NCBI RefSeq assembly: GCF_019084075.1
Contig: NZ_JAHREN010000001.1
Coordinates: 3,135,501-3,199,500 of the forward strand
DNA from: Siccirubricoccus sp. G192
GTDB lineage: Bacteria; Pseudomonadota; Alphaproteobacteria; Acetobacterales; Acetobacteraceae
Reading direction: 5' to 3'
DNA: 64,000 nt
A model generated the notes under the pieces. That model worked only from the letters and a program-made list of their open reading frames with translations, ran no database searches and was not told where the DNA came from. Position 1 is the first letter of the stretch, and the number at the start of each line of letters is the position of its first letter. Shown here piece by piece: positions 43,018-53,960 of the stretch. The position numbers and the translations under genes are program-made.

Positions 43018-43946
43018 TCATGGGCGGCGCGAAAGTGTTTCGCCCGTTTCACGCCGCCATAGTGCCCCGATCAGCATCCCTGCGATCACCGTCAACATGC
43101 CGAAACCCTGCGCCGGCGTGACCTGCTCCCCCAGCAACAGCCAGGCCCAGAAGGTGCCGAGCGCCGGCATGAGTGGCGGCAGCAGCGCGCCCTGCACCGG
43201 CCCCATGGCGGCGATGGCGCGGCTATAGAGGATGATGGCCACACCCCCTGCGACAAGCCCCTGATAGCCGGCCTGCAAGGCGACCTCACCCCAAAGGCCC
43301 GTGCTCCAGGCGATGCCGATCCCGCCCGGGCCCAGCAGCGCCAGATGGGCCGGCACCCAGGCCAAGGACAGGGCGCCGATGACGCAGGCGGCGCGCAGCC
43401 CCGTTACCCCCCAGCGGCGCATCAGCACGCCATAGAGCGCCCAGTTGAAACCGCTCCAGAACAGCAGGAGGTCGCCGATCCAGACCATCGGGCCGTCGTC
43501 CTCAAAGAGGCTGGCCCCGCCGATCAGCAGCAATCCCGCGGCGAGGATCGGGATACCGAGTCGCACGCCCGGCCCTGGCTTCTCCCGCAGCACCAACCAG
43601 CCCAGCACCGGCGCGCAGAGCATGGTGCCGCCCGGATTCAGGATGGAGGCGTGAATCGCCGGCGCGAATTCCAGCGCCAGAACGGTCAGCAGGAAATAAG
43701 GTGCGCCCGCCAGCAGCGCCAGTACAGCGGCACGGCAAGGGCTCAGCCCCCCCCGAGCCCGATTCGCAGGAGCAGCACCAGGAAGAGCGGCCCTGCCACC
43801 GCATAGCGCAGCAGCACCAGGTCGGGCACCGAGAGCCCATTCTGGAGCCCATGCCGCGAGGCGACGAAATTGCCGCTGAACAGCAGCATGGCAAGCACGC
43901 CGCCGGCAACCGCGGCGCGGTGGGATCTCTGTTCGGCGCCGGGCAT
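43018..43946 (-). CDS. EamA/DMT-family transporter (frameshifted)
   Basis: Ten-helix drug/metabolite exporter made of two EamA repeats, 309 residues when repaired. The first 65 residues (MPGAEQRSH to LRIGLGG) are in one frame, and the rest from LSPCRAAVLALLAG to the C-terminus in another. The switch is at a run of eight C (G on the coding strand) at 43747-43754; one additional base joins the frames. Both parts have continuous membrane helices (LPDLVLLRYAV and YFLLTVLALEFAPAIHAS). Substrate unknown. The gene is divergent from dnaE with about 115 bases between. Confidence 0.82.
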
Positions 43947-44060
43947 CACGGCGCAGCATGCCCTTCGCCATCACGCCGCGCCATGGCCGGTGGTTTGGCC
44001 AGGAACGGTCGTGCCGGGCAGGCCGCACTGTGCTACGAAGGCGGCCTTGGGGAGTCCTTC

Positions 44061-47000
44061 ATGGCCGCGGATCCAGCCTCCTTCGTCCATCTCCACGTCC
44101 ATTCCAGCTATTCCCTCTCGGAAGGCGCCATCAAGGCGGAGAAGCTGCCCGGTCTGGCCAGGGAGGCCGGCATGCCGGCGGTGGCGCTGACCGATACCGC
44201 CAATCTCTTCGGCGCGCTGGAATTCGCCCAAGGGGCGGCGGGCAAGGGGGTGCAGCCGATCATGGGCTGCCAGCTCTGGCTCTCCCGCAGCGCCGCCGAT
44301 GAGCGGCCGGAGGCCGAGCGCCAGGCGCCCGACCCCGTCGTTGCGCTGGCCATGGATGCGCGCGGCCTCGACAACCTCCAGCGCCTGTCCTCGCGCTCCT
44401 TCCTCGCCGCCGATGCCTCCGGCAAGCCTTGCTTGAAGCTCGGCACCTTGCAGGACCACGCGGCGGGGCTGATTCTGCTGACAGGGGGCACCACGGGGCC
44501 GATCGCGCGTCTGCTGCTGGAAGGCCGCCGCGACCCCGCCGCCCGGCTGCTGGCGCAGCTCAAGGAAGCCTTCCCCGATCGGCTGGCGATGGAGTTGCAC
44601 CGCCACGGGCTCGATACCGAACGCCTGGTGGAGCCCGCGCTCCTGGCCCTGGCGGACGAGCAGGCACTGCCGATCGTGGCGGCCAACGACGTCTATTTCG
44701 CCACCGCCGCGATGCATGAAGCGCATGACGCCCTGCTCTGCATCGCCGAGAGCCGCATGCTGGCCGAACCCGATCGCCGCCGCGTCACGCCGGAACACTG
44801 GTTCAAGCCGCCCGCCGCCATGCGCGCGCTCTTCGCCGACCTGCCGGAGGCCTGCGACAATACGCTTGCCATCGCCCGCCGCTGCGCCGTGATGGTGGAG
44901 ACGAAGAAGCCCGCCTTGCCGCTCTGCCCCAAGGTGCAGCCTGGCATGACCGAAGCCGAGACGGTGCAGGACATGGCGCGCCGTGGGCTCGACCTCCGCC
45001 TCGATGCCATGGGCGCGGATGCGGCGGCGCGCGAGACCTATCACCAGCGCCTGGTTTACGAGCTTGGCGTCATCGAGAAGATGGGCTTCTCGGGCTACTT
45101 CCTGATCGTCGCCGATTTCATCCAATGGGCGAAGCAGCACGGTATTCCCGTGGGTCCGGGCCGCGGTTCGGGCGCAGGCAGCGTCGCCGCCTGGGCCCTG
45201 ACCATCACCGATCTCGACCCGATGCGCTTCGGCCTGCTCTTCGAGCGGTTCCTCAACCCCGAACGCGTCTCGATGCCGGATTTCGACATCGATTTCTGCC
45301 AGGACCGGCGCGACGAAGTGATCAATTACGTCCGCGACGAATATGGCCACGACCGGGTCGCGCAGATCATCACCTTCGGCAAGCTCCAGGCCAAGGCGGC
45401 GGTGCGCGACTGTGGCCGCGTGCTCGGCATGCCCTATGGCCAGGTGGACCGTATCGCCTCGCTGATCCCCTTCAACCCCGCCAAGCCGGTCACGCTGCAG
45501 CAGGCGATCGATGGGGAGCCGCGCCTGCAACAGATGCAGCGCGAGGACGAGACGGTCCATCGCCTGCTCGACATCGCCAACCAGCTTGAAGGGCTCTATC
45601 GCAACGCCTCCACCCATGCCGCCGGCGTGGTGATCGGCCAGGCGCCGCTGATCGATATCGTGCCGCTCTACCGCGATCCGCGCAGCGAGATGCTGATCAC
45701 CCAGTACTCGATGAAGTATGTCGAGCAGGCATCGCTGGTGAAGTTCGACTTCCTTGGCCTGAAGACGCTCACCGTGATCCAGCAGGCGCTGGCGATCCTG
45801 CGTGGCCAGGGCATCGAGATCGATATCGATCGCATCCCGCTGGATGATGAAGCCACCTATGCCATGCTGCGGAAGGGCGATGCGGCCGGGGTGTTCCAGT
45901 TCGAAGGCCAGGGCATGCGCGACTGCCTGCGGCAGATGAAGGTGGACCGCTTCGAGGACCTGGTCGCCGCCGTGGCGCTCTACCGTCCCGGCCCGATGGC
46001 CAATATCCCCGCCTATTGCGCCCGCAAGCATGGCGAGCCCTGGGATAGCCCGCATCCCAAAATCCACCACATCCTGGCCGAGACCAACGGCATCATGGTC
46101 TACCAGGAACAGGTGATGCAGATCGCCCAGGAGCTGGCGGGCTATTCGCTAGGCGCCGCCGACCTGCTGCGCCGCGCCATGGGCAAGAAGATCCGCAAGG
46201 AGATGGAGCAGCAGCGCGAGATCTTCACGCGCGGTGCCACGGAGCGGGGGGTCGAAGCGGCCAAGGCTGGCGAGATCTTCGACCTGATGGAGAAATTCGC
46301 CGATTACGGCTTCAACAAGTCGCATGCTGCCGCCTATGCCCTGGTCAGCTACCAGACCGCCTGGCTGAAGGCGAACCATCCGGTGGCCTTCCTCGCCGCC
46401 TCCATGACGCTCGACCTGGATAAGACCGAGAAGCTTTCGGGACACATGCAGGAGGCGTCGCGCCTCGGCATCGCCGTGCTGCCGCCGGATGTGAACCACT
46501 CCGGCGCCGAGTTTCTCACCGAGCAAGGGCCGGACGGCCAGCCTGCCATCCGCTTCGCCCTCGCCGCGGTGAAGCGGGTCGGCGCCGCCGCCATGCGGGA
46601 CCTGGTCGCGGCCCGCGATGCGTCCGGGCCCTTCGCCAGCATTGCGGATTTCGCGGCGCGGGTGGAGCCGCGGCTGCTCAACAAGATGCAGATCGAGAAC
46701 CTGGCCAAGGCCGGCGCCTTCGACCGGCTGGAGCCAGAATCGCGCCCGGCTGGTGGCCGGTGCCGAGGTGATCCTGCGCCGTGCTCAGGCCAGCGCGGAG
46801 GATCGCGCCAGCGCCCAGATCGCCCTGTTCGGCGGCGCCGGGGCCAAGCCGGAGCCGCTGCGCCTGCCCGATCTTCCGGACTGGCCGCAGCTTGAGAAGC
46901 TCTCCTACGAGGCCGAGGCGGTGGGTTTCCACCTTTCGGCGCATCCGCTGGATACCTACCGCGCGGTGCTGCAACGGCTCGGCGTTACGCGCTCCTCGCA

Positions 47001-47512
47001 TATCGCCGAACGCGCGAAAGGCGGGGCGGCGCGGCTGAAGCTGGCGGGAACCGTGGTGAACAGCAAGGAACGCCCGACCCGCACCGGCAGCCGCATGGCC
47101 TGGGTGACCCTGTCCGACACGGCAGGCAGCTATGAGGTAACGCTGTTTTCCGAGGTGCTTTCCCGCTCCCGCGACCTTCTGGCTGAAGGCACGATCGTGC
47201 TGGTCACGGCCGAGGCGCGGCTGGAAGGCGAGACGCTCCGCCTCACCGCGCAGGAGATGGAGGGGATGGAGCGGGCCGCCCAGGGCGTTGGCCAGGGCAT
47301 CCGTCTCTGGCTGGAGGCTTCGGCAGCGGTGGAGCCGATTCGGGCATTGCTCACCCGCGAAGGCCGGGGGAAGGGCAGGGTGGTGGTGGTGGCCCGCACT
47401 GGGACGGGGCAGGAGGTGGAACTGGCCCTGCCGGGGGGGCTTCAACGTCTCGCCCCGGCTGGTGCAGGCCATGAAGGTCCTGCCCGGGGTGGCGGATGCG
47501 GAGGCGGTTTGA
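44061..47512 (+). CDS. dnaE: DNA polymerase III subunit alpha (two frameshifts)
   Basis: Replicative polymerase, 1149 residues when repaired. The N-terminal PHP domain shows FVHLHVHSSYSLSEGA; the polymerase core has PDFDIDFCQDRRDEVINYV with the catalytic aspartates and KFDFLGLKTLTVI; helix-hairpin-helix and OB-fold domains follow. The frame breaks at 46734-46737, where an extra A turns EPNRARLVAG into another reading, and again at the G run of seven at 47433-47439; removing one base at each place gives the end GGFNVSPRLVQAMKVLPG. This polymerase is normally essential, so errors in the sequence are more likely than a real pseudogene. ATG 44061 has GGGGAG upstream. Confidence 0.93.
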
Positions 47513-47598
47513 ATACCTCTGAACCTCCCGGTCGTCCGAAGGCGTAGCCGGAGGGTGAATCGGCCAGCAAGATACAAGCCGTCGAGCCCGGTTGCTTG

Positions 47599-47629
47599 GC
47601 GGCCCGGCCCATGCCATATGCCGGGCCGC
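47599..47629. repeat. 10-bp stem hairpin between dnaE and rpsB
   Basis: GCGGCCCGGC (47599-47608) and GCCGGGCCGC (47620-47629) are exact inverted copies around 11 bases. No T run follows. The stretch 47513-47760 otherwise has no gene; the structure could end dnaE transcription with Rho or lie in the rpsB leader, where S2 autoregulation is known in other bacteria. Confidence 0.45.
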
Positions 47630-47760
47630 TGGTGCCGGGAGTTCCCCTGGTGCCGGCAAATTCGCACGCGGCGCGCCCTTCCGTAACGGTCGGGTCCGGT
47701 CCCCTTACAGGGAATTGCGCCGCGGAGGCTCAACCGGACTGAATGGAAGGATCTCGCCCC

Positions 47761-48633
47761 ATGGCGATGCCACAGGTTTCCCTGCGTCTGCTGCTCGAAG
47801 CCGGCGTGCATTTCGGCCACCATACGCGGCGCTGGAACCCGCGCATGGCGCCCTACATCTTCGGCGTCCGCAACCAGGTCCATATCCTCGACCTGCAGCA
47901 GACCGTGCCGATGCTGGACCGTGCGCTGCGCGCTGTCCGCGATGTGGTAGCGGCCGGCGGCCGCGTGCTTTTCGTCGGCACCAAGAAGTCGGCAGCGGAG
48001 TATGTGGCGGAAGCCTCCACCCGCTGCGGCCAGTATTACGTGAACCACCGCTGGCTCGGCGGCATGCTGACCAACTGGAAGACCATCACCGGCTCCATCA
48101 AGCGCCTGAAGCAGATGGAGGAGCAGCTTGCCGGCAACATCACGGGTCTCACCAAGAAGGAGATCCTGATGCTGACGCGCGAGCGCGACAAGCTGAACCG
48201 CGCGCTCGGCGGCATCAAGGAGATGGGGGGCCTGCCCGACATCATCTTCGTGATCGACGTGGTGAAGGAGAAGCTGGCGATCGAGGAGGCCAACAAGCTC
48301 GGCATCCCGGTCGTCGCGGTGGTGGACAGCAATGCCGATCCGCAGGGCGTCGCCTTCCCGATCCCGGGCAATGACGATGCGATCCGCGCCATCAACCTCT
48401 ATTGCGATCTCGTCGCCGGCGCGGTCTTCGACGGCATCTCGGCCGAGTTGAAGGCCTCCGGCGTTGATCTCGGCGCCGCCGAGGATGTGGCCGAGGAAAT
48501 CCCGGCCGACCTCGCCGCGGAGCCGGTGCTCGAGGAGGCGCAGGCGAGCCCGACCATCGGCCTCGACCATGAGTCGCTTGAGCAGATGGTCCAGGAGAAC
48601 CGCGACGACGGCAACCAGGCCGGCAAGGTCTGA
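47761..48633 (+). CDS. rpsB: 30S ribosomal protein S2
   Basis: 290-residue ribosomal protein joining late in small-subunit assembly. It begins [20 protein letters not shown], contains the signature [15 protein letters not shown] and [14 protein letters not shown], and ends with an alphaproteobacterial acidic tail longer than in E. coli. ATG 47761 follows AAGGA; an in-frame ATG at 47743 is less likely. rpsB-tsf-pyrH-frr is a classic order. Confidence 0.96.
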   Translation: MAMPQVSLRLLLEAGVHFGHHTRRWNPRMAPYIFGVRNQVHILDLQQTVPMLDRALRAVRDVVAAGGRVLFVGTKKSAAEYVAEASTRCGQYYVNHRWLGGMLTNWKTITGSIKRLKQMEEQLAGNITGLTKKEILMLTRERDKLNRALGGIKEMGGLPDIIFVIDVVKEKLAIEEANKLGIPVVAVVDSNADPQGVAFPIPGNDDAIRAINLYCDLVAGAVFDGISAELKASGVDLGAAEDVAEEIPADLAAEPVLEEAQASPTIGLDHESLEQMVQENRDDGNQAGKV

Positions 48634-48659
48634 GCGCAGCAAGGCACGGGAGAAAGCCA

Positions 48660-49580
48660 ATGGCCGAGATCACCGCGGCGATGGTCCGCGACCTGCGCGA
48701 GAAGACCGGCGCAGGCATGATGGATTGCAAGAAGGCGCTGGTCGAAAGCGCCGGCGACATGGAAGGCGCCATCGACTGGTTGCGGAAGAAGGGCCTCTCG
48801 GCCGCCGCCAAGAAGTCCGGCCGCCTTGCCGCGGAAGGGCTGGTCGGCGTCGCCAGCGGCCCCCAGGTCGCCGCCATGGTCGAGGTGAATGCCGAGACCG
48901 ATTTCGTCGCACGCAACGAGAAGTTCCAGGATTTCGTCGCCGAGGTGGCGGGCCTGGCGCTCGCGGTCGGCGACGATGTGGAGCGGTTGAAGGCGGCCAC
49001 CTATCCCGGCACCGGCCATAGCGTGATGGAGGAACTCACTCGCCTCATCGCCACCATCGGCGAGAACATGACCATCCGTCGCGCCAAGCGGCTGGAGGTC
49101 GGTGAGGGCGTGGTGGCGACCTATACTCATAACGCGATCCGCCCGGGTCTGGGTAAGATCGGCGTGCTGGTCGCGCTGGAGGGCAAGTCCGAGATCGAGG
49201 CGCTGGAGCAGCTTGGCCGCCAGATCGGCATGCATGTCGCCGCGGCGCGGCCGGAGGCGCTGGATGTCAGCGCCGTCGACCCCTCCGCCCTGGTGCGCGA
49301 GAAGGCGGTGCTGATGGAACAGGCCCGTGTCTCCGGCAAGCCGGAGGCGATTATCGAGAAGATGGTCGAGGGCCGCATCCGCAAATACTACGAGGAAGTG
49401 GTGCTGCTGGAGCAGGTCTGGGTGCATGACGGCGAGAGCCGGGTGAAGGCGGTGGTCCAGAAGGCCGGCGGCAATCTGACCGGCTTCGCCCGCTTCCAGC
49501 TTGGCGAGGGCATCGACAAGCCGACCGGCCCGGATTTCGCCAGCGAGGTCGCGGCTGCGGCCGGCACCGGGCCGGCCTGA
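48660..49580 (+). CDS. tsf: elongation factor Ts
   Basis: 306-residue nucleotide exchange factor for EF-Tu. The N-terminal module has [22 protein letters not shown], then the core [10 protein letters not shown] and [10 protein letters not shown], with the C-terminal module matching the family. Begins 26 bases after rpsB and is probably cotranscribed with it. Confidence 0.96.
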   Translation: MAEITAAMVRDLREKTGAGMMDCKKALVESAGDMEGAIDWLRKKGLSAAAKKSGRLAAEGLVGVASGPQVAAMVEVNAETDFVARNEKFQDFVAEVAGLALAVGDDVERLKAATYPGTGHSVMEELTRLIATIGENMTIRRAKRLEVGEGVVATYTHNAIRPGLGKIGVLVALEGKSEIEALEQLGRQIGMHVAAARPEALDVSAVDPSALVREKAVLMEQARVSGKPEAIIEKMVEGRIRKYYEEVVLLEQVWVHDGESRVKAVVQKAGGNLTGFARFQLGEGIDKPTGPDFASEVAAAAGTGPA

Positions 49581-49593
49581 ACCGGCTTGGCGG

Positions 49594-49626
49594 CGGCAAC
49601 CAGGCCGTCGCCGATCCGGGTTGCCG
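49594..49626. repeat. inverted repeat in tsf-pyrH gap
   Basis: CGGCAACC (49594-49601) and GGTTGCCG (49619-49626) are exact inverted copies separated by 17 bases, 13 bases after the tsf stop. It could form a hairpin at the end of the tsf transcript; no T run follows. Confidence 0.35.
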
Positions 49627-49664
49627 GCTACGGCATCGTGACATCCGGCCGGGGACCCCCATCC

Positions 49665-49693
49665 TTGCGAGGGCAATAGGGGCTCCCTATGGT
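49665..49693 (+). promoter_or_regulatory. candidate sigma-70 promoter of pyrH
   Basis: TTGCGA (49665-49670) and TATGGT (49688-49693) are spaced by 17 bases and each match four of six consensus bases. They lie 40 bases before pyrH, in the 152-base gap after tsf, and suggest a separate pyrH-frr transcript. Confidence 0.45.
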
Positions 49694-49732
49694 TCCCCGG
49701 CTTCTGCCTCTGTCCGTAACCATGATCGAAGA

Positions 49733-50455
49733 ATGAGCATGTCGCCGAGCTACAAGCGTGTCCTGCTCAAAGTTTCCGGCGAGGCCCTGATGGGCGGCCG
49801 CGACTACGGCCTCGACACCGCCACCTGCCGTGCCATAGCGGAGGATGTGCGGGGCGTGATCGCGCTTGGGGTCGAGGTGTGCCTGGTAATCGGCGGCGGC
49901 AACATCTTCCGGGGCATCTCTGGGGCCGCTGCGGGCATGGACCGGTCCCAGGCCGATTTCATGGGCATGCTGGCGACCGTGATGAATGCGCTGGCGATGC
50001 AATCCGCACTGGAGAAGGTCGGCGTGCCGACCCGGGTGCAGAGTGCGATCGCCATGGAATCGGTCTGCGAGCCCTATATCCGCCGGCGCGCCATTCGGCA
50101 CATGGAGAAGGGCAGGGTCGTGATCTTTGCCGCCGGAACGGGCAATCCCTTCTTCACCACCGATACCGCCGCAGCCTTGCGGGCGGCCGAGATGGGCTGC
50201 GACGCGCTGCTGAAGGGCACCCAGGTGGACGGCGTCTATTCCGCCGATCCCCGCAAGAATCCGCAGGCGGAGCGCTACCTGACGCTTACTTATCTGGATA
50301 TCCTGTCGCGCGACCTGCAGGTGATGGATGCCGCCGCCATTTCACTTGCGCGCGAGAACCGCCTGCCGATCATCGTCTTCAATATCCACGAACCCGGCGC
50401 CTTCACGGCGGTAATGAAGGGCGAGGGACGTTTCACTACGGTGGTCGAGCAGTAA
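49733..50455 (+). CDS. pyrH: UMP kinase
   Basis: 240-residue amino-acid-kinase-fold enzyme making UDP from UMP and ATP. Signatures include [13 protein letters not shown] at the N-terminus, [13 protein letters not shown], the [17 protein letters not shown] loop and [17 protein letters not shown]. The ATG at 49733 is followed two codons later by a second ATG. Family members are hexameric and GTP-activated, UTP-inhibited. Confidence 0.96.
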   Translation: MSMSPSYKRVLLKVSGEALMGGRDYGLDTATCRAIAEDVRGVIALGVEVCLVIGGGNIFRGISGAAAGMDRSQADFMGMLATVMNALAMQSALEKVGVPTRVQSAIAMESVCEPYIRRRAIRHMEKGRVVIFAAGTGNPFFTTDTAAALRAAEMGCDALLKGTQVDGVYSADPRKNPQAERYLTLTYLDILSRDLQVMDAAAISLARENRLPIIVFNIHEPGAFTAVMKGEGRFTTVVEQ

Positions 50456-50528
50456 TGGCGCCTCGGGTGGAGGGCGGTTTCGCCCGAAGCCCCGGTCCGG
50501 GCCGCTCATAGAAGGGGGAAGACAGGCC

Positions 50529-51095
50529 ATGCCGGCCGACGTGAAGGCACTGAAGCAGGATCTGCAGCGCCGCATGGACGGCGCCATGGAGATGCTACGC
50601 AAGGAATTTTCGGGCCTCCGCACCGGCCGCGCCAGCCCTGCATTGCTGGAGCCGATCCGGGTCGAGGCCTATGGCACGGAGCAGCCGCTGAACCAGGTGG
50701 CCAATGTTTCCATCGCCGGGCCCGGCCTGCTTTCCGTGCAGGTCTGGGACAAATCTGTGATCAAGGCCGTGGAGGTCGCGATCCGGGACAGCGGCCTCGG
50801 CCTGAACCCGCAAACCGAGGGCCAGGTCATCCGGGTGCCCCTGCCGCCACTGACCCAGGAGCGCCGCAACGACCTGGTGAAGGCCGCCGGCAAATATTCC
50901 GAAGGGACGCGGGTGGCGGTTCGCGGCGTCCGCCGAGACGGCATGGAACAGATCAAGACCTGGGAAAAGAAGCACGAGATCGGCGAGGATGATGCCAAGA
51001 CCTGGGCCGAGGAGGTCCAGAAGCTGACCGACCAGTATATCAAGCAGATCGATCAGGCCCTGGCCGAGAAGGAAAAGGACATCCGGCAGGTCTGA
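50529..51095 (+). CDS. frr: ribosome recycling factor
   Basis: 188-residue protein that, with EF-G, splits post-termination ribosomes. Conserved pieces are EFSGLRTGRASPALLEPI near residues 27-44 and VPLPPLTQERRNDLVKAA near 100-117, with the C-terminal helix of domain I. GGGGGAAG precedes the ATG. Begins 73 bases after pyrH, 19 before uppS. Confidence 0.96.
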   Translation: MPADVKALKQDLQRRMDGAMEMLRKEFSGLRTGRASPALLEPIRVEAYGTEQPLNQVANVSIAGPGLLSVQVWDKSVIKAVEVAIRDSGLGLNPQTEGQVIRVPLPPLTQERRNDLVKAAGKYSEGTRVAVRGVRRDGMEQIKTWEKKHEIGEDDAKTWAEEVQKLTDQYIKQIDQALAEKEKDIRQV

Positions 51096-51114
51096 GGCTA
51101 CAAGAGCCCGCAGG

Positions 51115-51876
51115 ATGTCCCTCCTCTCCTCCGCCAAGCTCGCTGCCGTCCCTGCTGTTGCGGACACGGCCGCGCCGCCGCCTGCGCATGTCGCCATTAT
51201 CATGGATGGCAACCGGCGCTGGGCGGAGGCGCGTGGCCTGCCGGTGGCGCTCGGCCACAAGGCCGGCGCCGAGGCGGCGCGGCGCGCCATCGAGTCTGCG
51301 GTGCGCGAGGGGGTGGGCTGGCTCACCCTCTTTGCCTTCTCCTCCGAGAATTGGCACCGACCGCCCGAGGAGGTCACCGCGCTCACCGGCCTGCTCCGCC
51401 TCTATCTGCGTTCCGAAGTCGGAACCCTGGCCAAGGAGGGTGTGCGGCTACGCGTCATCGGCGACCGGGCTCGCTTCGGTCTCGAGACGATGCGGGAGAT
51501 CGAAAGGGCCGAGGCTCGGACCGCCGAAGGGACCAGACTGAATCTCACCGTCGCGCTGTCCTATGGCGCCCGGGCGGAGATCCTGGCGGCCGCGCGGGCG
51601 GTAGCGGCCGCGGCGGCGGCCGGCAGCCTGGACCCCGCCGGCCTGGACGAGGCCGGCTTCGCCGCCCGCCTTTATACCGCGGGCATGCCCGATCCCGACC
51701 TCATCATCCGCACCTCCGGAGAGCAGCGCCTGTCGAATTTCCTGCTCTGGCAGGCGGCCTATGCCGAATTCGTCTTCCAGGATGTGCTGTGGCCCGATTT
51801 CGGCGCCGAGCACATGGCCCGGGCCATCCAGGAATTTGGCCGGCGGGAGCGCCGCTACGGTGCCCGTGCTGGCTGA
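51115..51876 (+). CDS. uppS: isoprenyl (undecaprenyl) diphosphate synthase
   Basis: 253-residue cis-prenyltransferase producing the lipid carrier for peptidoglycan. The diphosphate-binding motif IIMDGNRRWAE is near residues 28-38, FAFSSENWHRPPEEV follows, and the C-terminal RTSGEQRLSNFLLWQ is diagnostic. The Ala-rich stretch AARAVAAAAAAGS is an internal variable loop. Overlaps the start of cdsA. Confidence 0.95.
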   Translation: MSLLSSAKLAAVPAVADTAAPPPAHVAIIMDGNRRWAEARGLPVALGHKAGAEAARRAIESAVREGVGWLTLFAFSSENWHRPPEEVTALTGLLRLYLRSEVGTLAKEGVRLRVIGDRARFGLETMREIERAEARTAEGTRLNLTVALSYGARAEILAAARAVAAAAAAGSLDPAGLDEAGFAARLYTAGMPDPDLIIRTSGEQRLSNFLLWQAAYAEFVFQDVLWPDFGAEHMARAIQEFGRRERRYGARAG

Positions 51877-52738
51877 CTCCGGCCCCACGTCTTCGCCCGC
51901 TGTGGCCTCCCGTTGGCGGGACCTGCGGAAGCGGGCGCTTTCGGCCGCGCTGCTGCTGCCAGCGGCGATCCTCTGCATCTGGTTGGGCGCGGAGGCCTGG
52001 ACCGCGCTCATGGCGGCGGCCGTAGCTTTGCTTGCCTGGGAATGGGTTCGGCTCTGCGGCTTCTCGACGCGCCGGTTGCCTGGCTTGGCCGTGCCGGTCG
52101 TGGTGCTGCTAGCGGGCACGTTGGCAGTGGAGGGGCTCTGGCTGGCGGCGCTGGTGGTGCTTGGCCTGGGCGCCGGTCTCACCTGGGTCATCGGTCGGCC
52201 GCCGCGCTATCGTCAGATACTGCCGGGGGGGTGGCTCGCCTTCGGCGTGGTCTATATCGGCCTGGCCGGGGTGGCGTTGATTCACCTGCGCGGCGATGCG
52301 ATGGCCGGGCGGGTGAATGTGCTGTTCCTGTTCATGGTGGTCTGGGCCAGCGACATCGGGGCCTATCTGGCCGGGCGCTGCCTGGGCGGGCCAAAACTCG
52401 CCCCGGCGGTCTCCCCGAACAAGACCTGGTCGGGGGCGCTGGGTGGGCTGCTCTCAGCCATGGCGGCGGGCGGCGCGGCAGCGTATGTGATGGAGGCGGC
52501 CGGCGGCGCGGTACCGTTGCCCCGGGTATTGCTGGTGGCGGCTGTGCTCGGGCTGCTGGCGCAAGTGGGCGATCTGTTCGAAAGCTGGATCAAGCGGCGT
52601 TTCCACGTGAAGGACACCTCCTCCCTCATCCCCGGCCATGGCGGGCTGCTCGACCGGCTGGATGGCGTGTTGGCCGCCGCCCCGGCGGCGGCGCTGCTTG
52701 GCGTCCTGCTTGGCCCAGGGGAAGCGCTGTGGCACTGA
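51860..52738 (+). CDS. cdsA: phosphatidate cytidylyltransferase
   Basis: 292-residue membrane enzyme making CDP-diacylglycerol for phospholipids. About seven helices and the C-terminal signature with the KRRFHVKDTSSLIPGHGGLLDR segment (metal-binding aspartates) are visible, as is SPNKTWSGALGG. The GTG at 51860 overlaps the uppS end by 17 bases and has GGGAG ten bases upstream; later GTG codons at 51866 or 51902 are possible. Confidence 0.93.
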   Translation: MPVLADSGPTSSPAVASRWRDLRKRALSAALLLPAAILCIWLGAEAWTALMAAAVALLAWEWVRLCGFSTRRLPGLAVPVVVLLAGTLAVEGLWLAALVVLGLGAGLTWVIGRPPRYRQILPGGWLAFGVVYIGLAGVALIHLRGDAMAGRVNVLFLFMVVWASDIGAYLAGRCLGGPKLAPAVSPNKTWSGALGGLLSAMAAGGAAAYVMEAAGGAVPLPRVLLVAAVLGLLAQVGDLFESWIKRRFHVKDTSSLIPGHGGLLDRLDGVLAAAPAAALLGVLLGPGEALWH

Positions 52739-53910
52739 ACTGCCCGCCGCGCCGGGTCAGTATCCTCGGCAGCACCGGCTCCGTGGGCACCAGCACCCTG
52801 GCGCTGCTCGATGCCGCGCCGCCCGGCAGCTTCGTGGTGGAGGCGCTGGTCGCCGGTCGCGATGCGACGGCGCTGGCCGGCCAGGCCCGCCGGCTCGGCG
52901 CCCGCCTGGCGGTGGTGGCCGACCCGGCCGCTTATGGCGTGCTGCGGGAGGCTTTGGCCGGCAGCGGCATTGAGACCGCTGCCGGGCCGGAGGCGGTGGT
53001 CGAGGCCGCCGCCCGCCCGGTCGACTGGACCATGGCGGCCATCGTGGGCTCGGCCGGGCTTCGCTCCACCCTGGCCGCGCTGCAGCGCGGCGGCACCCTG
53101 GCGCTGGCCAACAAGGAGAGCCTGGTCTGCGCCGGCGAGATCGTGCTGGCCGCCGCAAGCCGCTCCGGCGCGCGACTGCTGCCGGTCGATTCGGAGCACA
53201 ACGCCATCTTCCAGGCGCTCGATGCCCGTGACCCGGCGATGATCGAGAAGATCGTGCTGACCGCTTCCGGCGGTCCCTGCCGGATGATGGACCTGGCCGA
53301 GATGCGGGCCGTGACGCCCGAGATCGCCGTGCGCCATCCGATCTGGAAGATGGGCGCCAAGATCTCGGTGGACAGCGCCACCATGATGAACAAGGGGCTG
53401 GAACTCATTGAGGCCGCCCGGCTCTTCCCGGTGCCCGAGCCGCGGATCGAGGTGCTGGTCCATCCGCAATCCACCGTGCACGGGTTGGTTCAATACGCGG
53501 ACGGCTCCATCCTGGCGCAGCTCGGTACGCCGGATATGCGAACCCCGATCGCCCATAGCCTCGCCTGGCCGGACCGGATGGCGGTGGACCTGCCGCGGCT
53601 CGACCTGGCGCAATTGGGGCGGCTGGAATTCCTGGCGCCGGACCCGCTGCGGTTTCCGTCGCTCCGCCTGGCCCGGCAGGCTTTGCGGGACGGGGCAGGC
53701 ACCCCAACTGTGCTGAATGCCGCCAATGAGGTGGCAGTGGCGCTGTTCCTGGATCGCCGGCTCGGCTTCCTCGACATCGCGGCGGTGGTGGAGGAAACGC
53801 TCGAACTCTTCGGCACCCCGGCCGCAGCGACGCTTGAGGATATCCTGGCCCTCGACGCCGCGGCGCGGCGCGAGGCCGCGAGGTTGGCCACCCGCCGCTC
53901 CGCGGCGTGA
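52729..53910 (+). CDS. dxr: 1-deoxy-D-xylulose-5-phosphate reductoisomerase
   Basis: 393-residue NADPH enzyme of the methylerythritol phosphate isoprenoid pathway, the fosmidomycin target. The NADPH-binding loop ILGSTGSVGTSTL, metal-site VDSEHNAIFQ and TASGGPCR, and the substrate loop WKMGAKISVDSATMMNKGLE are all present. The GTG at 52729 overlaps the cdsA stop; AGGGGAAG lies upstream. It feeds the isoprenoid supply used by uppS. Confidence 0.95.
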   Translation: MALNCPPRRVSILGSTGSVGTSTLALLDAAPPGSFVVEALVAGRDATALAGQARRLGARLAVVADPAAYGVLREALAGSGIETAAGPEAVVEAAARPVDWTMAAIVGSAGLRSTLAALQRGGTLALANKESLVCAGEIVLAAASRSGARLLPVDSEHNAIFQALDARDPAMIEKIVLTASGGPCRMMDLAEMRAVTPEIAVRHPIWKMGAKISVDSATMMNKGLELIEAARLFPVPEPRIEVLVHPQSTVHGLVQYADGSILAQLGTPDMRTPIAHSLAWPDRMAVDLPRLDLAQLGRLEFLAPDPLRFPSLRLARQALRDGAGTPTVLNAANEVAVALFLDRRLGFLDIAAVVEETLELFGTPAAATLEDILALDAAARREAARLATRRSAA

Positions 53911-53960
53911 TGCCGCCCGCGGCACCATGGACATGCCTCGCCGATCGATAGGAGACCGCG

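Noticed and set aside
43971..46070. 699-residue reverse frame opposite dnaE
   Set aside because: Shadow of dnaE; the forward protein is fully conserved.
24398..47439. Programmed frameshifting as an explanation of the broken nuo and dnaE genes
   Set aside because: No slippery sequence with downstream pseudoknot pattern is shared, and ten independent sites in a few operons are better explained by sequence errors.
51913..53910. 665-residue frame suggesting a Dxr with a long N-terminal domain
   Set aside because: The first 270 residues overlap cdsA in another frame; Dxr starts at 52729.
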